From Thysanoteuthis rhombus (lineage: Eukaryota; Mollusca; Cephalopoda; Oegopsida; Thysanoteuthidae), in assembly GCA_963457665.1 (NCBI GenBank), contig OY735202.1:52365281-52429280 (forward strand): 64,000 nucleotides of DNA, read 5' to 3'. Below the pieces are notes generated by a model. The model did no database searches. It had not been told where the DNA came from and saw nothing but the letters and a program-made list of their open reading frames with translations. The number at the start of each line of letters is the position of its first letter. Positions within the stretch are counted from its first letter, which is position 1. Shown here one piece after another: positions 48,414-62,600 of the stretch. Made by a program: the position numbers and the translations under genes.

Positions 48414-51400
48414 GTAAGCTCCTGTATTACTTTTTTGTAATTAGCGGTATTGATTACTGTTGTTTTGTGTTTGTATAGCTATAACCACCGCTCTCTTCTT
48501 TCGCCCATAATTAACTACTCAGATCTCAGAATTGGTCTATCACCGCACCGTGTACCAGGATTGAAAATTAGTCTCTGAATATTTCAGGGTTGTTTAAAAC
48601 AAAATTCAAATTTTACTTGCAGTATTGATTCCTTTTTCTACTTCATGCTTAAATTTTACTTGTATTCATTTTTGTGATGTGTCAAATTATCTTTGACTCT
48701 CAGAGTTGCACGAGTCGTGTCAAAAAGCATGTGCTAGTTGTTAGCTTAACTACCGTGGTAAATCCACGTTTACTTTTTTTCTTGTTTCATTCTTCACCGG
48801 TTCTCTGCTACGTTGCATATTCATTTCTGATTGTTGTATATTTAATTTTACTTTTTCACTTTAATCTCCTGTTTTGTAAACTTATTGGTTTATTACCTTT
48901 GTTATTAGTAGAGCCAGATTGTAAAAGAAGAGCCTTTCCAACCCATATGGTTGGTCCAAACTACTCGAGTAGAATAACTATCACCGATTTAAGTCTTTTT
49001 TTTTTCTTACTACTACTTTGATGTTTCTAGGAATATATTTCGCCACATGGGGTATTTAGCATGGTAATAGTACCTCGGTGTTGTTCATTCTTTTGGTAGT
49101 TCTAGGGACAACTTGGCAGTAGACTCATCTTTGAACATGACTGAACGCGATTCCTTAAATCCTGTTTAAATTACTCTGTACTCAGTATTGCTTACATTAC
49201 GTATTTAAGAATTCCTTTTACTACTGCTGCTAACTAAATATTTTCCCCTTTTAGTAAGTGTTCAACTATTCAATAACCACGAAAGACTAAATATGAATTT
49301 TTTTTCTATTAAGTTAACTTAACATTATAAAAATGCCTCTCTCTTTTGGAAATTATATTGCACTGTATTTGAATATTGACCTCATTAAAATTTGGCTCTT
49401 AATAAAGATTTAGGAACCAGTTAAAAAAGGAAAATGAAATGAGTTAATTTTACGAGAAGTTATGCAAATTTACATTGTTTACATTATTTTCAAATACTAT
49501 TTGCGATAACCTTCGATCTTGAACTTTAATTAAACAATTAAAGAACTACTAATTATCACAAATATTTAACGTATCAGTCTGAGTTGAAGCTTCCTATAAA
49601 AACAAATTTTGTGAATAAAAATGTTTTCCCCTAATTTTAACCAATGAAATTTTCAATTTTTTCCTATCGGGCATGTCTCTCGTGAGTTGTTGAAAAAATG
49701 AGTGATATTTTCGTTGGCTTGGTTCGCTGTGTGAGAGAAATCATATGTTTCAATGCGCACCTGTACATTTTGATTCACGTCAGCCTCCAGCTGAGAAGTT
49801 TTGTGGGTTTCTTTATTAGGGACGCTTCCAAGAGGACACAAAAATAAGTCAAAAATGGCCTTCTTCTCACAAAACATCACCCAATATTTATAGATATAAT
49901 TTCATTCGCTTTTTCTTTTCATCTATAATTAGATACTTCTGCTTTTCTTGAAGAAAAGGGATTGAGGTGGGGGGGATAAAAACATTTATGTGCAAGCTAT
50001 GTTAATCATGAGTTGGGCAAAATTTAGATTGTATACCTTTTTAAATTTTCGTTATAATTAATTTTTCTCCTCAAATTTGTTCAATTGGAATTTTTCACTC
50101 ATCAAAATGAATATTTCAAGAAAAGTCCATTTTTTTTCCTCAAAAAATCTGGTGTTTTTTGTTTTGGTTTTCGTAAATTTTATGGGGGGGGGAGTTTTGT
50201 TAATCTCTGTAAAAGAGCGCTAAAAATCAACATCAAACTGACTCTAATGTCGGCCTTTTAAAAATTTTATCATTATAGCCCACCATCTTCCTTGTGATTA
50301 TTATGAGACCCCTAAGCTAGTCTTTAGCTAGTTAGTTTTTGATAATTCCCCTTCAAAATAAGTTTTCTAGAGGGGAGGGGTCGATATACAATGTAAATTT
50401 ATGCTAAAATGGGCCCTTATTTTGTTCTCAAGAGTGATCATGCATACCCATAAATTTATTATCTCACTAAAATTCACCTAATGTCTATTTGCCTGTGTTT
50501 ACAAAACTCAGGAAAATCTCCAAGTATGACAAACAAATTTTCTGTAGTTACTATGAGATCTCTGAGCTGAATTTTAGTTTTGGGAAATTCCCTTTCATAA
50601 GTTTTTTTTGTGAGAGTTTACAATGCAAATTCATGCTAAGTCAGTCATTTATTTTATATCCAGCAGCGTTCTGTACACCTGTGTTAACATAACTCAAGGA
50701 TGACTACAGCTACCACCAGGAATTTTTTCGTGGTTACCAATAGGACCCCTGAGCATATTGCATATTAATCTTTGAAGATTTTTTAAAAATATTAATAAAG
50801 TGGGGTGTGTTCATGCCTTCCTAGTTAACAATGATTTCCATTTCTGTATCCATCTATATAATATGAAAAGTATGATTCTGTCTATCTCTATGTAGCCTCG
50901 AGGTTGCTTAAGTGATGCAAAATGGCCAGTATTAAGATACCCCAAAACAAGCTCTGGTCTCTCTTTAAGAAGAAAAGGCCCCATCTAAGCTTTCTGCTGT
51001 AACTAGCTGGAAAACCTGCCCATAGGATGGGATTCCAGCTAGTACTATGAAATCAGCTATTGAAATAAGTCAGATGCCAACAACTAGAAAGATAATTTCT
51101 GGCAGAAATATATTTACTCTTTCATTATTTGTTTTCATAAAAAATTTGTCAAGAAATCAGAGGCAAATAATAAAAGATAGCTTATTGGAAATTTGAAACT
51201 TGTTCAGTAAAGTCAAATACTGCTTTTGTTAACCTCTTAGTTTTCATTTGCCGAATTACACTTAGAAAAAAAATTATATATAAGCTTAAGGAATATTTGA
51301 ATATTCACGTTAAGGCTTGGGTTTTTTTTATCTTTGATACTAGGAATTGAATTTTATAATATCATTCTAATGTTAATACCAATATTGAGTATCTTTTTGG

Positions 51401-54400
51401 TAGAATACAATCTTTTTTTAAATAATTTTCATTGATTTCTTTATTGTCAATTTGAGGGTTTGGCCTGTGTTAAAATTCCCACTATTAAAAAGTCTTCAAA
51501 AAGTGGAGAATGTTTTAATTTTGATATCAAATATAGTTTAATTTATGTATTTATCAATAAAAATTCTAAACATTTGTTTTTGAAACAGTCTGATTCTGGT
51601 TAGTCAGATTTTACTGTAATGTATAATGCTTTTCGTGAACGAACTGTAATGTTTCTTGTGGGACGAACTTTTGGCTCTTTTCTTTCTATTGAAGGGGAAA
51701 ATTAAAATTTCCAATTTAAATTATTGCAGTAAGTTTTGAAGAAATGGAGTGCCATTTATGGAGAGTGTGCCTTCAAAATTTGTCAGGGATATTGATGTTC
51801 AGTCTGTGGTCATTTAGTTCAATCATTGAAGTCTTACATTTAAATAACACTTCTTTGCTTTGAATCCATGTTCATTATGATCTGCTCATTTCTGTATGTA
51901 TTGGTCGCAGAACCTCTCTATATCTCAAAAATGATTAAGCATGGAAGCATACATTTTTCACCATTCAATTACATATTTTGAAGATTAATTCAGATGAAAA
52001 CATTTCAACTACCAGAACGACTCAGACTGGCCCAATCAGTTTTTCATGCTTTTTGAACCATATTAACTTAAAAACTAATCAAGTTAGAAACCTGAGGTTT
52101 TCAACCAATTGGTAGCCTATTATTTTGAGATTTATTACGTTTGTGGCAAGTATGATGGGTTTTAGTTGTTGGGAATCGTGTTTTTTCTGAAACAAATCAT
52201 TCTTGGTAATCCTTGCTTATACAAATGTAAAATATGATAGCTAAACACAACCTACAGACAATGTTGTTTTTCATCTGTATAAGGTATAAGCAAGGATTTT
52301 TAGTGTATCTCCGGAATGAATGAAGATTTTCTCAATGTTTTTTGCCAAACAATACATCAGAAGATAAGTAAAAAGTATTTTTATAAGCTTTTACTAAGTA
52401 CTAAAACTTAGCTATGTATAAGTGAAACATTCTAGACTGAAGCATTATACCATCACTTTCAGTGAGGATATCCTTTTGTGGTAAATATTCTCATTGATCA
52501 TCATGTGATTTTTCTATGTTTTAATATATCAAACCAAATAATTTTAAATGTTAGTATTTCAGCATCAGGATGATGTAAAAATCTTTGAACCTGAATGTTT
52601 TCTGAAAATTTGCTTAAATGGCTTGAAGTTTGAACTTGTTCGTGTGTGATTTGATGAAACTAAATTTCAAATATTCGAAACCAATCACAAATATCATTAA
52701 AAAGCAAATATGCATAAAAGTATAATTAAAAAAAAATTATATTGACAATATTTTTCTAATACAGGGATACATTGCTGGTATATTTTATATGAAATTTAAC
52801 AGATATTTCTTTTGTATATTATGAATGCTTTCAGAATTGATTTTAGATTGGCATGTTTGAAATCATTACAAGCATTTGAGCCATACTTGAACAAATTGTA
52901 TTATTGCCTTAGTGATTAAGAGCATTAAAAACACATTTTATTGTTATGACTCTTACTTATCATTTTAATATGAAGACATTTTGAAAATGACTATTTGTGA
53001 AAAGGTCTGAATTGATTACTAATTTTTAAAAAAACTTTTTTGATTATGAAAAGTAAATTTAAATGATGATTGCTACAGATATTGTGCAAGGAAAACCAGT
53101 CTACTTAGTACATAGTATTAGATTCATTGTATGTGATTATTACAATTTGATTCTTCTTGTGCTGTTAATTCAACTGGTGCAGTGAAGAGTTTTTCATGTA
53201 CAACATAATGAAATTACACTAAGAGAATTAATTGTAGAAATGTCATAAAAGTAAATAATGTGATAATTAATGAAAAATATTAAAATGTGTGTTAATAGAT
53301 TTTGATCTATTGTTAAATGAAGCTTTGATTTTCAATATTTTGATATACTCTATTAAAGTTGCATAACAAACTGAACCTTGATTCACTCTGGTGTTCTGAC
53401 CTCTTGTATTAATCTACCAGCTGAAATGTTTCTCTTAATTTAAAAAAATCTGTCATTTCTTACTCTTGTTCTAAACACAAGACGAAACTGGGAATTGCGA
53501 CTCTGTGCACCATACAAGTGTATGCATCATAATACTAAAGATGTTACTCTTTAAATAAATAAGTGTTCAGTATTTAGAAAATGAGATAGACTAATGTGAA
53601 GTTGTAAACGACATGAAACTATGAGTGCATGTAGAAGTAGATCTGTTGAAGTTTTTTGTTACTTATGCTTGATGACTAACCCTTGAGGTAGTGAGTGTAA
53701 ATTATGATTAAACTAACAGATGGAAGATTTTTCCTCTCTTTAAATAAAGAAATGAAAATGTTTGTCTTGTCCTCTTCCACTGATTTATCCTAGTGCTATT
53801 GACCCCTACAAAAACGTCATCAGATCACCTATTTTTGCTACTTAGAAATAGCTATATATTGTCTGTAAATGTAAGAATATTCAGATGAAAGGCATTATGG
53901 AGGAGGAGAAGACTCTTGGCAGAAAGTACCTTGCAATGGGATACAGTAATAATTTCAGCAGATTCTCTGTTTTGGTTGAAGGAGATGGTACAATAATGAC
54001 TTGTTGATTAGCTTGTCTTGTTATGAATGTGTTTTTTCAGATAAAGTGTTCATCGTCTTAAATTTTTAGCTCTCACCAATTTTGTTTCTTTTTCTCTCTT
54101 CAGTTTTACAGATCATTAAAGAAGCCCAACAGCAACATGGTCTTCGACATGGTGACTATCAACGTTACAGGTAACCTCAGTAAATTTCCCGCTAGAGAAA
54201 ACAAATATAGGTTATCAACTTTCTAAACCTGGTCATTTGATGATTTCTGTCAAAAAAATGAATCAATCTTTCTTTATACTATTGGAAAAGAGGGGGGGGT
54301 GAACATTCATTTTCTCTGTCTATCGTATAAGAAACATTCTTCCTATCCAACTTTCTCTATTGTAAAAGAAGCATTCTCCCTATCTCTCTCTCTATTGAAA

Positions 54401-56561
54401 AATGAAAAAGTTTCCATCATGAATGAAGTATTCTCACTACCTCCCTTGCTCATGGAAAAAAAACATTCTCTCTATCATAAAAGGATGAATTTTCTCCATC
54501 GTAAAATGATAAACATTGTCTCTATTTCAAACAATAAACATTGTGTGTGTCTCTCTCTATTTCAAGCAATAAACATTGTGTGTGTCTCTCTCAATTTCAA
54601 GCAATAAACATTGTGTGTGTCTCTCTCTATTTCAAGCAATAAACATTGTGTGTGTCTCTCTCTATTTCAAGCAATAAACATTGTGTGTGTCTCTCTCTAT
54701 TTCAAGCAATAAACATTGTGTGTGTCTCTATTTCAAGCAATAAACATTGTGTGTGTCTCTCTCTCTATTTCAAACAATAAACATTGTGTGTGTGTCTCTC
54801 TCTCTATTTCAAACAATAAACATTGTGTGTGTCTCTCTCTCTCTATTTCAAACAATAAACATTGTGTGTGTCTCTCTCTCTCTATTTCAAACAATAAACA
54901 TTGTGTGTGTCTCTCTCTCTCTATTTCAAACAATAAACATTGTGTGTGTCTCTCTCTCTCTATTTCAAACAATAAACATTGTGTGTGTCTCTCTCTCTCT
55001 ATTTCAAACAATAAACATTGTGTGTGTCTCTTTCTCTATTTCAAACAAACATTGTGTGTGTGTGTCTCTCTCTATTTCAAACAAACATTGTGTGTGTCTC
55101 TCTCTCTCTCTATTTCAAACAATAAGCAAGAATTGTTGCTTTCATTTTATCAGCAAGTCTTTATAAGAGGAATATCTTGCAATACAAGAAGAGTGTTCCT
55201 ATAGAAACCTTTGGTAAGGTTGGGGAGATACAGGATACTAGTGTGCACAAGATTGAGGGGGGATGCAAACACTATTTTTGCTTTTCACTTTTTTTTATTT
55301 TTTATAAAGGCCAAAAACGACAAGTGGACTTCTGAAAAGCGTTGGGTACTAGAATTAACTTTATGCTAAGGCAAAAATTTGCCTATACAAGGGAGATGAC
55401 ACTAGTTGCTAACTGGTCTAAAATTGTCACTCTGCTACTAAAAATTATCTATTTTCCTCAAATTGTAGGAGCTATTGCAGCCGTAGACTTCGACGTATTC
55501 GTAAGTCTTTGCACTTTCCTCAAGGATCAAAGCACAAGGTGGTGCCAAAAAAAATTCAAGAGGAAATGTTGGTTGATGTCAGGTAAGTTGACTTGGTTTT
55601 TTGATGAACTGCTTGCTTGCTTGGGAAAAAGTTTGTACCTCAAGGTACATGAATCAGTGTTCAGACTACATGATTATTTTCCTAAACTTGAGGCATAAAA
55701 CTGAAAATTTTTAGATCAACTTAATGACAAATCTTTCAAAAAAAGAAGATAATATGAAAGTCATGAGTTTGAAAAAAGAGGTATTAATTATTTATTAAAA
55801 CTCAAACCATATAACTAGATTGTTGAATTTTTATATACATATATATATGATGTAATTTTATAATTCGCATAGATGATAATTTGTTTGTTTTTGTCTTTTA
55901 TAATATATACCATACTTGATTCATAAGAAGATTAGATGTTAGAGGCAAAGTCTTGTGTTCATTCTGTAATGTGATCTGAGTTTGAATTTTCATTGTTGCT
56001 AATTTACTTTTTTCAATTTTACACCTGTGCAGTTGTTCATTCCTTTAAAATCTTTCATTTAAGAATCTTCTATTAAGTTGTATGGCAATAAAATGAATGT
56101 CAAACATCATTTACTTCCATATTGCAAAATACATTACTGGTTGAGTACTCCTTATCCAGAACGCAAAACTTTCTAAAAGTTAACATAATGTCACCAGTGG
56201 AAAATTCCACATCTTACCTCACTGTGAAATGATTCAAAGACCAGAGACAAGGCCTATTTCCGCAGCATTCAAGTCGTTCTGACTATAGTGAAAGTTTAAC
56301 TTTTTAGAAATGTAAATTATATTTATGTAACAAATGGTAAAAGATGAAACAAGTCTCCATCAAAAGAAATTGTCAATCAAACTCGTGTGCATTATTCACT
56401 GAATTTTTTGCTTATTCTCTCATCTGTACAAAGATATTGTTGAAAATGTCAGAGTTTGTAGGTGCCCCTAGAAGTAACTGATAAGAAAAAGAGGAAGAGT
56501 TTGTTTATATAGCACTGAAAGTGAAGCTTAACAAAGGTATAAGTGCAATATCTCATTCATA

Positions 56562-56619
<58 letters not shown>

Positions 56620-59600
56620 AGTACTCCAAAATCCGAAACACTTCTGGTCAAAGGCAATCTGGATAAGGAATATTTGATCTTTAGATATTGAAAGAAAAAA
56701 ATAATTTTGAATGAGATGAAAGAGAATTGTTGTTTATAATGAGAATTTGAAGAATTTAACTATTTTTACAATCCAAAAGTTTGAACAGATTTTAATAGTT
56801 CAACATTTTGATTTTTCATATTAGAAAATGCCCTCCTACGTATCAAAATAGTATACTGCCATTTTTGATTTTACATCATTTGAAAAAAAGGTAGCAGAAT
56901 GCATTATCTAAACTAGTAATCATACAATGATACTTAATATCTAGTGATCTTCTTGGTCCAAAGGTTTTAGATGTTGCTGTCCAAGATCTTTTATTTTCAA
57001 ATGAAAAACTGTTTATTTCATAAATCATCCTATGCAAACAGACATAAAGGGAACATGGCAGCTTTTTAATTTGATATGAAAGTATTTTCATAAACCTATG
57101 AAATCAATATTTCAAACGTAAAACTGAATGTTCCTTTGCAGAAACCATCTTGTGTTACCCATGATAATAATTTTGTAATTATGGATATTTTTATATAATT
57201 TTGAAAAATAATACTTTTTTTTTTTTCCCTCATAAAGCGAAAAATGAAATAGTTTTTACCCATACCTTGTGACAGATACACTCATATATGTTAAAACTGA
57301 AAAACTTTTATATTCTATTTACATCAGTACTGTAGTAGGGACTTAATTGAGCGTTTTTGCTGTTTTATATAATTATCTGTTACATATTAAACAATCATTC
57401 TTGTATTGAATCGTATGAAAATATGTCTGTCTTAGAATACTCTTCAATTTTTTTCTTTTAAGAAAATTATAATATTATGAAGTACAACATTTATGCACAA
57501 TTCAAGGCATTTTCTAACATTGTGAAGTTAGTTCATGTGTGTCGCCATTTGCTAAACCTTCAATTATCATTCACACAGATGTGTAATATCTATATTTGTC
57601 TTTTGATTCATTGAACTGTCTAATTATAACATTAAATCATAATTTCTAATTTATTGATTGAAACTAATCATGAAACTATTGAATGCATGTATGAATTGGC
57701 ATCCTTACCAAGTAAGCAGTATATTACTTTTTTATCTAATGATTTTGATATAGATTTGTTATTATGTAAAAACAATTTTTGTTGATTTTTCTAGATATTT
57801 ACATATTCCATTATTTTGTGCTGAGAGAGCCTGGGGTTATTACATGCAGTTGAAAGCTGAAGCAAACACAGAGCCAAGGAAACGTTTTCATATGTTGTCT
57901 CGGCTGAAAAAAGCAGTGCAGTATGCTGCTGATTTGGCTCGGCTCTGTCAGAGTGCCTGCTGTGATGCCCGTACCAAATTAGAGGCCCAAGTAAGTTTTC
58001 TCTGTCTTTTTTATATTTTAGTATCGAAACAACTTTGTCTAAAGATTTATAAGCTATAAAATGAATACAATGGATAATAAAAATCTGTGGAAATTTTTCA
58101 TTTTTAATTTCACTGTGTGCAATAAGTGAACTAATAAAACCAACAAAGGAGCCAGTCATGGGATTGAACCCAAGAAATATTAGCAATGTTGATAATATTT
58201 CACCTTAATTCTCTAAAATATTTGAATGAGTAAATTTTGCTTTATTTTTCTCAAGGATATGATGCTTGGGATTCGAAGCATAAACTTGTAAATGAAAAAT
58301 ATAATTGATAAATTATTGTAAAAAATGATAGTGCTGCAAAATCTGAATGATTTTCACATTAGCAGCCAAGTATAAGAAGTAAAAAAAAGAATGACTTCTT
58401 GTGAGTTCTGTCTTTCAGAAGTTTATTATTCAAATATTGGTTGAACTATTATTCCATTTTCGTTTGAATTTGGGCCAATCTTCCCAGAATATTTTTTTAA
58501 GAACTCAGTTAGTGCCTATATTGCACACAGTCGGGCCTAAATGAATCCTACCATCTCTGATAAGCATAGATAAAATAGATCTGCTACTTCAATGACATAA
58601 TTTAGATTTCCTTTTTTTTTTAATGAAATACTGGTAAATCCCCATAAAAAAATTCACGGATATATTCAAATTTCTATGAAACATTTTTTTTCTCTTTAAA
58701 AAAAAAAGTAAATGCTGTAGGTAAATTGTGATCTGTTTTTATCCAATATGCCTTCGTTTTTTTCCGTGATGCATAGTCCTTGCCTTTTTAGAGCACAGAC
58801 ATACACATTCTTTAGTAATTTAAATGATATAGATACAGCTAAAATTACATCAGCACTGGGATTAAAACAAATTCACACTTGCTATCTTCCAATAACTAAT
58901 GGAAAGTTGGGGCCTGGTTAAGCTCCCATCGTAAATAGAACCCCCCTGTAAAACCTGGAGAAGAAATTTCTATCAAAACTGACAAAATTCCTAGAGGTTT
59001 GGTGATCAAGTAGTTTGAAAGCAAATAAAATTGTAAGGAAAAAAATTGAACTTTTTCCATTGGAGTTTGATGTGGTCTGCCAATTACAATTTTTGTGATC
59101 ATAGAATCACCATGATTTTGAAAAATATGAGAAGTGCCAAAAAAGAAATTTGAAAAAAAAACATTCCTCTCTCAGGTGTGAAGGTTCAAATAAATGTTGG
59201 AAAATCAATCCCTTGATGATACTAATAGTTATTTTATGGTTCTAACTATGTTCTGTGAAAATCCCAGACGAAAAATACAAAAAAGAGCATTTTTAAACTT
59301 TTTCAGTTGGCATCCCCCCCCCCCAAAAAAAAATTGAGGATATCAAAGTTGAGGATGTATTGCTTACTTTAATCCTCTAGATGAACGTAGAGTAAATCAT
59401 GTGTTGTTATTTACTATTACATCTTGAAACTATTGCCATTTTTTTCCCCATTTGCTTACAGGGTTACCAAGCCTGGATGAAAGGAACTTTGGAATTTGAG
59501 CTGGAGGATTGGCGAAGTGCAATGGAGCTGTACACTAATTCGGAGACTATTTATTCCAAGTTGGCCAGTGCCTTCACAGATGAGACAAAAGATTTATATT

Positions 59601-62600
59601 TACAGCGAGTGTCCGAAGTGGCTCCTAATATTCGCTACTGTAGCTTTAGGATTGGCGATGAATCTGCTGTGAAAGATTTAATGCAGATGAGACTTAAGTC
59701 TGGGGAAGATGCCCATCTTGCCCACTTGGATGTAAGACTATCCTTTTCACCATTCTCTGCTCTTCTACTCACTAAGAATAGATATTTTGTGGAACTCGTC
59801 TTTCATTATTACTGGAGATATTTTTAACTTAATATTCTCTTTAGCAAATATATTCAGAGAGACTTTTATAAACCGACTGCTCACACATTGTCATTTTATG
59901 TTTCACTGACTTTTTAAATCAATGTACAAAATGAACAAGCTAATTATAATCGTTAATTTTTTTATACCAAAGAAGTGTCATGAATAATTGTGAGTACCAA
60001 GGAAAAAGACCAAATTCTTTGAAGTATTTTTCTGATTTTAAAGCTAAGAAATTGAGATAGAACTTCAATGCTTCTGGCTATCAATTTTCATTACTACTTG
60101 AGCCAAGTGTGCAAGTGTTAGTATCACTGATGTTTACATAAGCAATTCATTGTATCTCAATCTGAAATTATATCAAGTCATCTGAAAGGATCGGCTGTTC
60201 TTTTCTTTTTCTTTTTAGCTGTTCATTTTTGTTAATTTCTGTGTATTTCTCTATCTATTACATTCTCATAATTGTTGTTTTTTGATACTATGTTCAGTAA
60301 GTTTTTTGTTTCCTTCAGGTTAGATGATACAAAATTAAATCTGTTCTCAAGTAGGCAACACTTATGAAATAATTGTATGTACACATACTCACAAGTACAA
60401 TATTTATTGTCAGATGTGTTCATTTTCAGATTGAAGGTATTGATTTTTTTTCATTGTGATTTCAGAAATTGTTATCACAAACCCGTGAAAAGCAGGCTGC
60501 CACATTGTCTGAGGTGACCTGGCGGGACCGTACAGTGCCTGTGAAGAACGAGCAAGTTCGAGTATTTCTGTTGAATCTGCAGGAATCTGACAAGCAAGTT
60601 GAGTCTGCCGAGGGATTTGACAACAAGACATCTGTTATTGAAAGTTTATTGAAACAATGCATAGATGCTCAGCAGGTTCTTAGAGAGTTGCTGAGTGATG
60701 ATCAGGTGAGCGTTTATAAAATGTAATCATTTTTAAATCACATGTACAGTGATATGATTATGTAAAAGGAAAATAAGAACTTTAAAAAATTTTTTTTTTT
60801 TTACGGTAGTCTTAGTTGGTCCATTTGTATTCACATCAAATATGTAAGCTTTAATAATCCACACAATGGTAGAAATCAATATTTTTTTACTACATTTTCA
60901 TAAATTAAATGTAGATTTGAATGCTGACACATCTTAACAAAGCAAAAAAATCCTTGAAATGTTTCCAAGAACTAAATGCTGCTCTTTTTGCTCACACCTA
61001 AGTAAAATATGGAAACTATCAGCTACATTCTTCATCGTCCAACTGCAACCTGAAAGGCTGTAAAAATCTCTGTTCTTAAACAAGTCAATAATGAATAAGA
61101 TACATATACACCATCAAAAATATCATTATGGAAAGACTTTTTATGAACTGTGAAAATCAGTCTTTCAATTCAAATTTATTTTCTTTTTTTTTTCCCCAAC
61201 TAAGTTTCTTGTCTCTTTTGTTGTTGTGTTAGAATTTCAAAGCTGCTTTGCGTGGCCAACCAATTGATGGCAGGATCTCCAACCAACATTACTTGCACTC
61301 TTACCTCACCTTCATCCGACTAACCAAGACAATTAAAAGAAACTTGCTTCTAATTGACAACATGAAACAATACCTGCCTGACATGGTGGTACCAGAAGGA
61401 AAAAAAATTACTAAGCCTCAGGATCTGGTTCGTCTTTATGATATTATTATTCAGGTAAGTCTTCCCTAAACAGAAGTGGAATATTCTAACAATTAGAACT
61501 ATACAACTTTTTTTTCTAAAGTAATGTAAATTATAATCTTTTAATATTTGCACCTTTTGTAAATATATAATTTTGCTTTCCTTTTTTTGATTATCCTTAT
61601 TCAAAAATTTTCTTCAGTCTTACGCATTTTAGAAAAACTATATTTTTTTATCATTTTATGCTAGAGTTATACCTGGTTTCTGAAGTATGATTTTCTAATT
61701 TTCAATTCTTTTTATTTCAGAATCTAAATGAAATTCTCAATTTATCAGGGATTGAAGAAGATTCTGATTTATCAAATGAAATCAAAACTCAAATATTAGG
61801 TTTTAAAGCTTTCAGGTAAGTGAAATATTCTTCATTCATGTTTTTGATAACTTGATTTATTTTATTTATTTTATTTTTTTTACATACATAACTGTTGCTT
61901 CACAAATTTTTATTTGTGGATAAAAATAATTTGCTTTAGTTAATTAAACTTATTGAACTTCCTGGAAATTCTCTCAAAATTACCTGAAATGCTTCTCATT
62001 CTGAAACTCTCTATTTTCATTTATAATTTGCTCCAAAATATAAATATTGGAATTTTTTTATATATCAAATTATGAATTGTGATATTTCCGTGTGATTATT
62101 ATAAATATTTTTGAAATTGAGTCTTTTTTTGCTTGCTAGATCCAATTTAAAAGGCTTTATGATTTTACCCCTTGGTAAAAAATTTGAAAAATTATTTACT
62201 AGTTGAAATCAACATTAGCACCATTTTTTTTAATTCTTTTTTATTTCATTCCAGAACTTACTACATTGCATTTTCTTATTCAATGGACAAAAAATGGAAA
62301 GAATCTATAGCTTTATATGAGAAGGTTTTGGCTTATGCTGAAAAAAGCTTGGAAGGCCACAAAACCCTGGCCGCTCCTGGTGGGATTGCTGATATGGATG
62401 TAAGTATCAACTAAAAAATATTCCAGGAATTGATGGCCTTGGTGTCTAGAGATTGAACTTTTCTTCCAAACATTTTTCTTAGAAACAATCATAAAAATTA
62501 ACACAATCTGGTTTATGTTCCGAAGTAGTTTCACATTCTCTTTAGGATTTTATTCAACTATCAGATATTAAAGAAGCAATGAAAATAATGAATTTAAGGA

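Noticed and set aside
48674-49021. 115-codon plus-strand open frame in SRP68 intron 1
   Set aside because: Hydrophobic composition from T-rich DNA, no family match, and it is not spliced in phase to SRP68 exons.
54510-55130. CRISPR-like pattern of regularly spaced units
   Set aside because: There are no unique spacers: the whole 35-39 bp unit repeats, in an intron of a eukaryotic gene.
54716-55204. Long overlapping open frames (up to 162 codons) on both strands
   Set aside because: They are produced by the minisatellite, whose unit length is often a multiple of three; the residues simply repeat.
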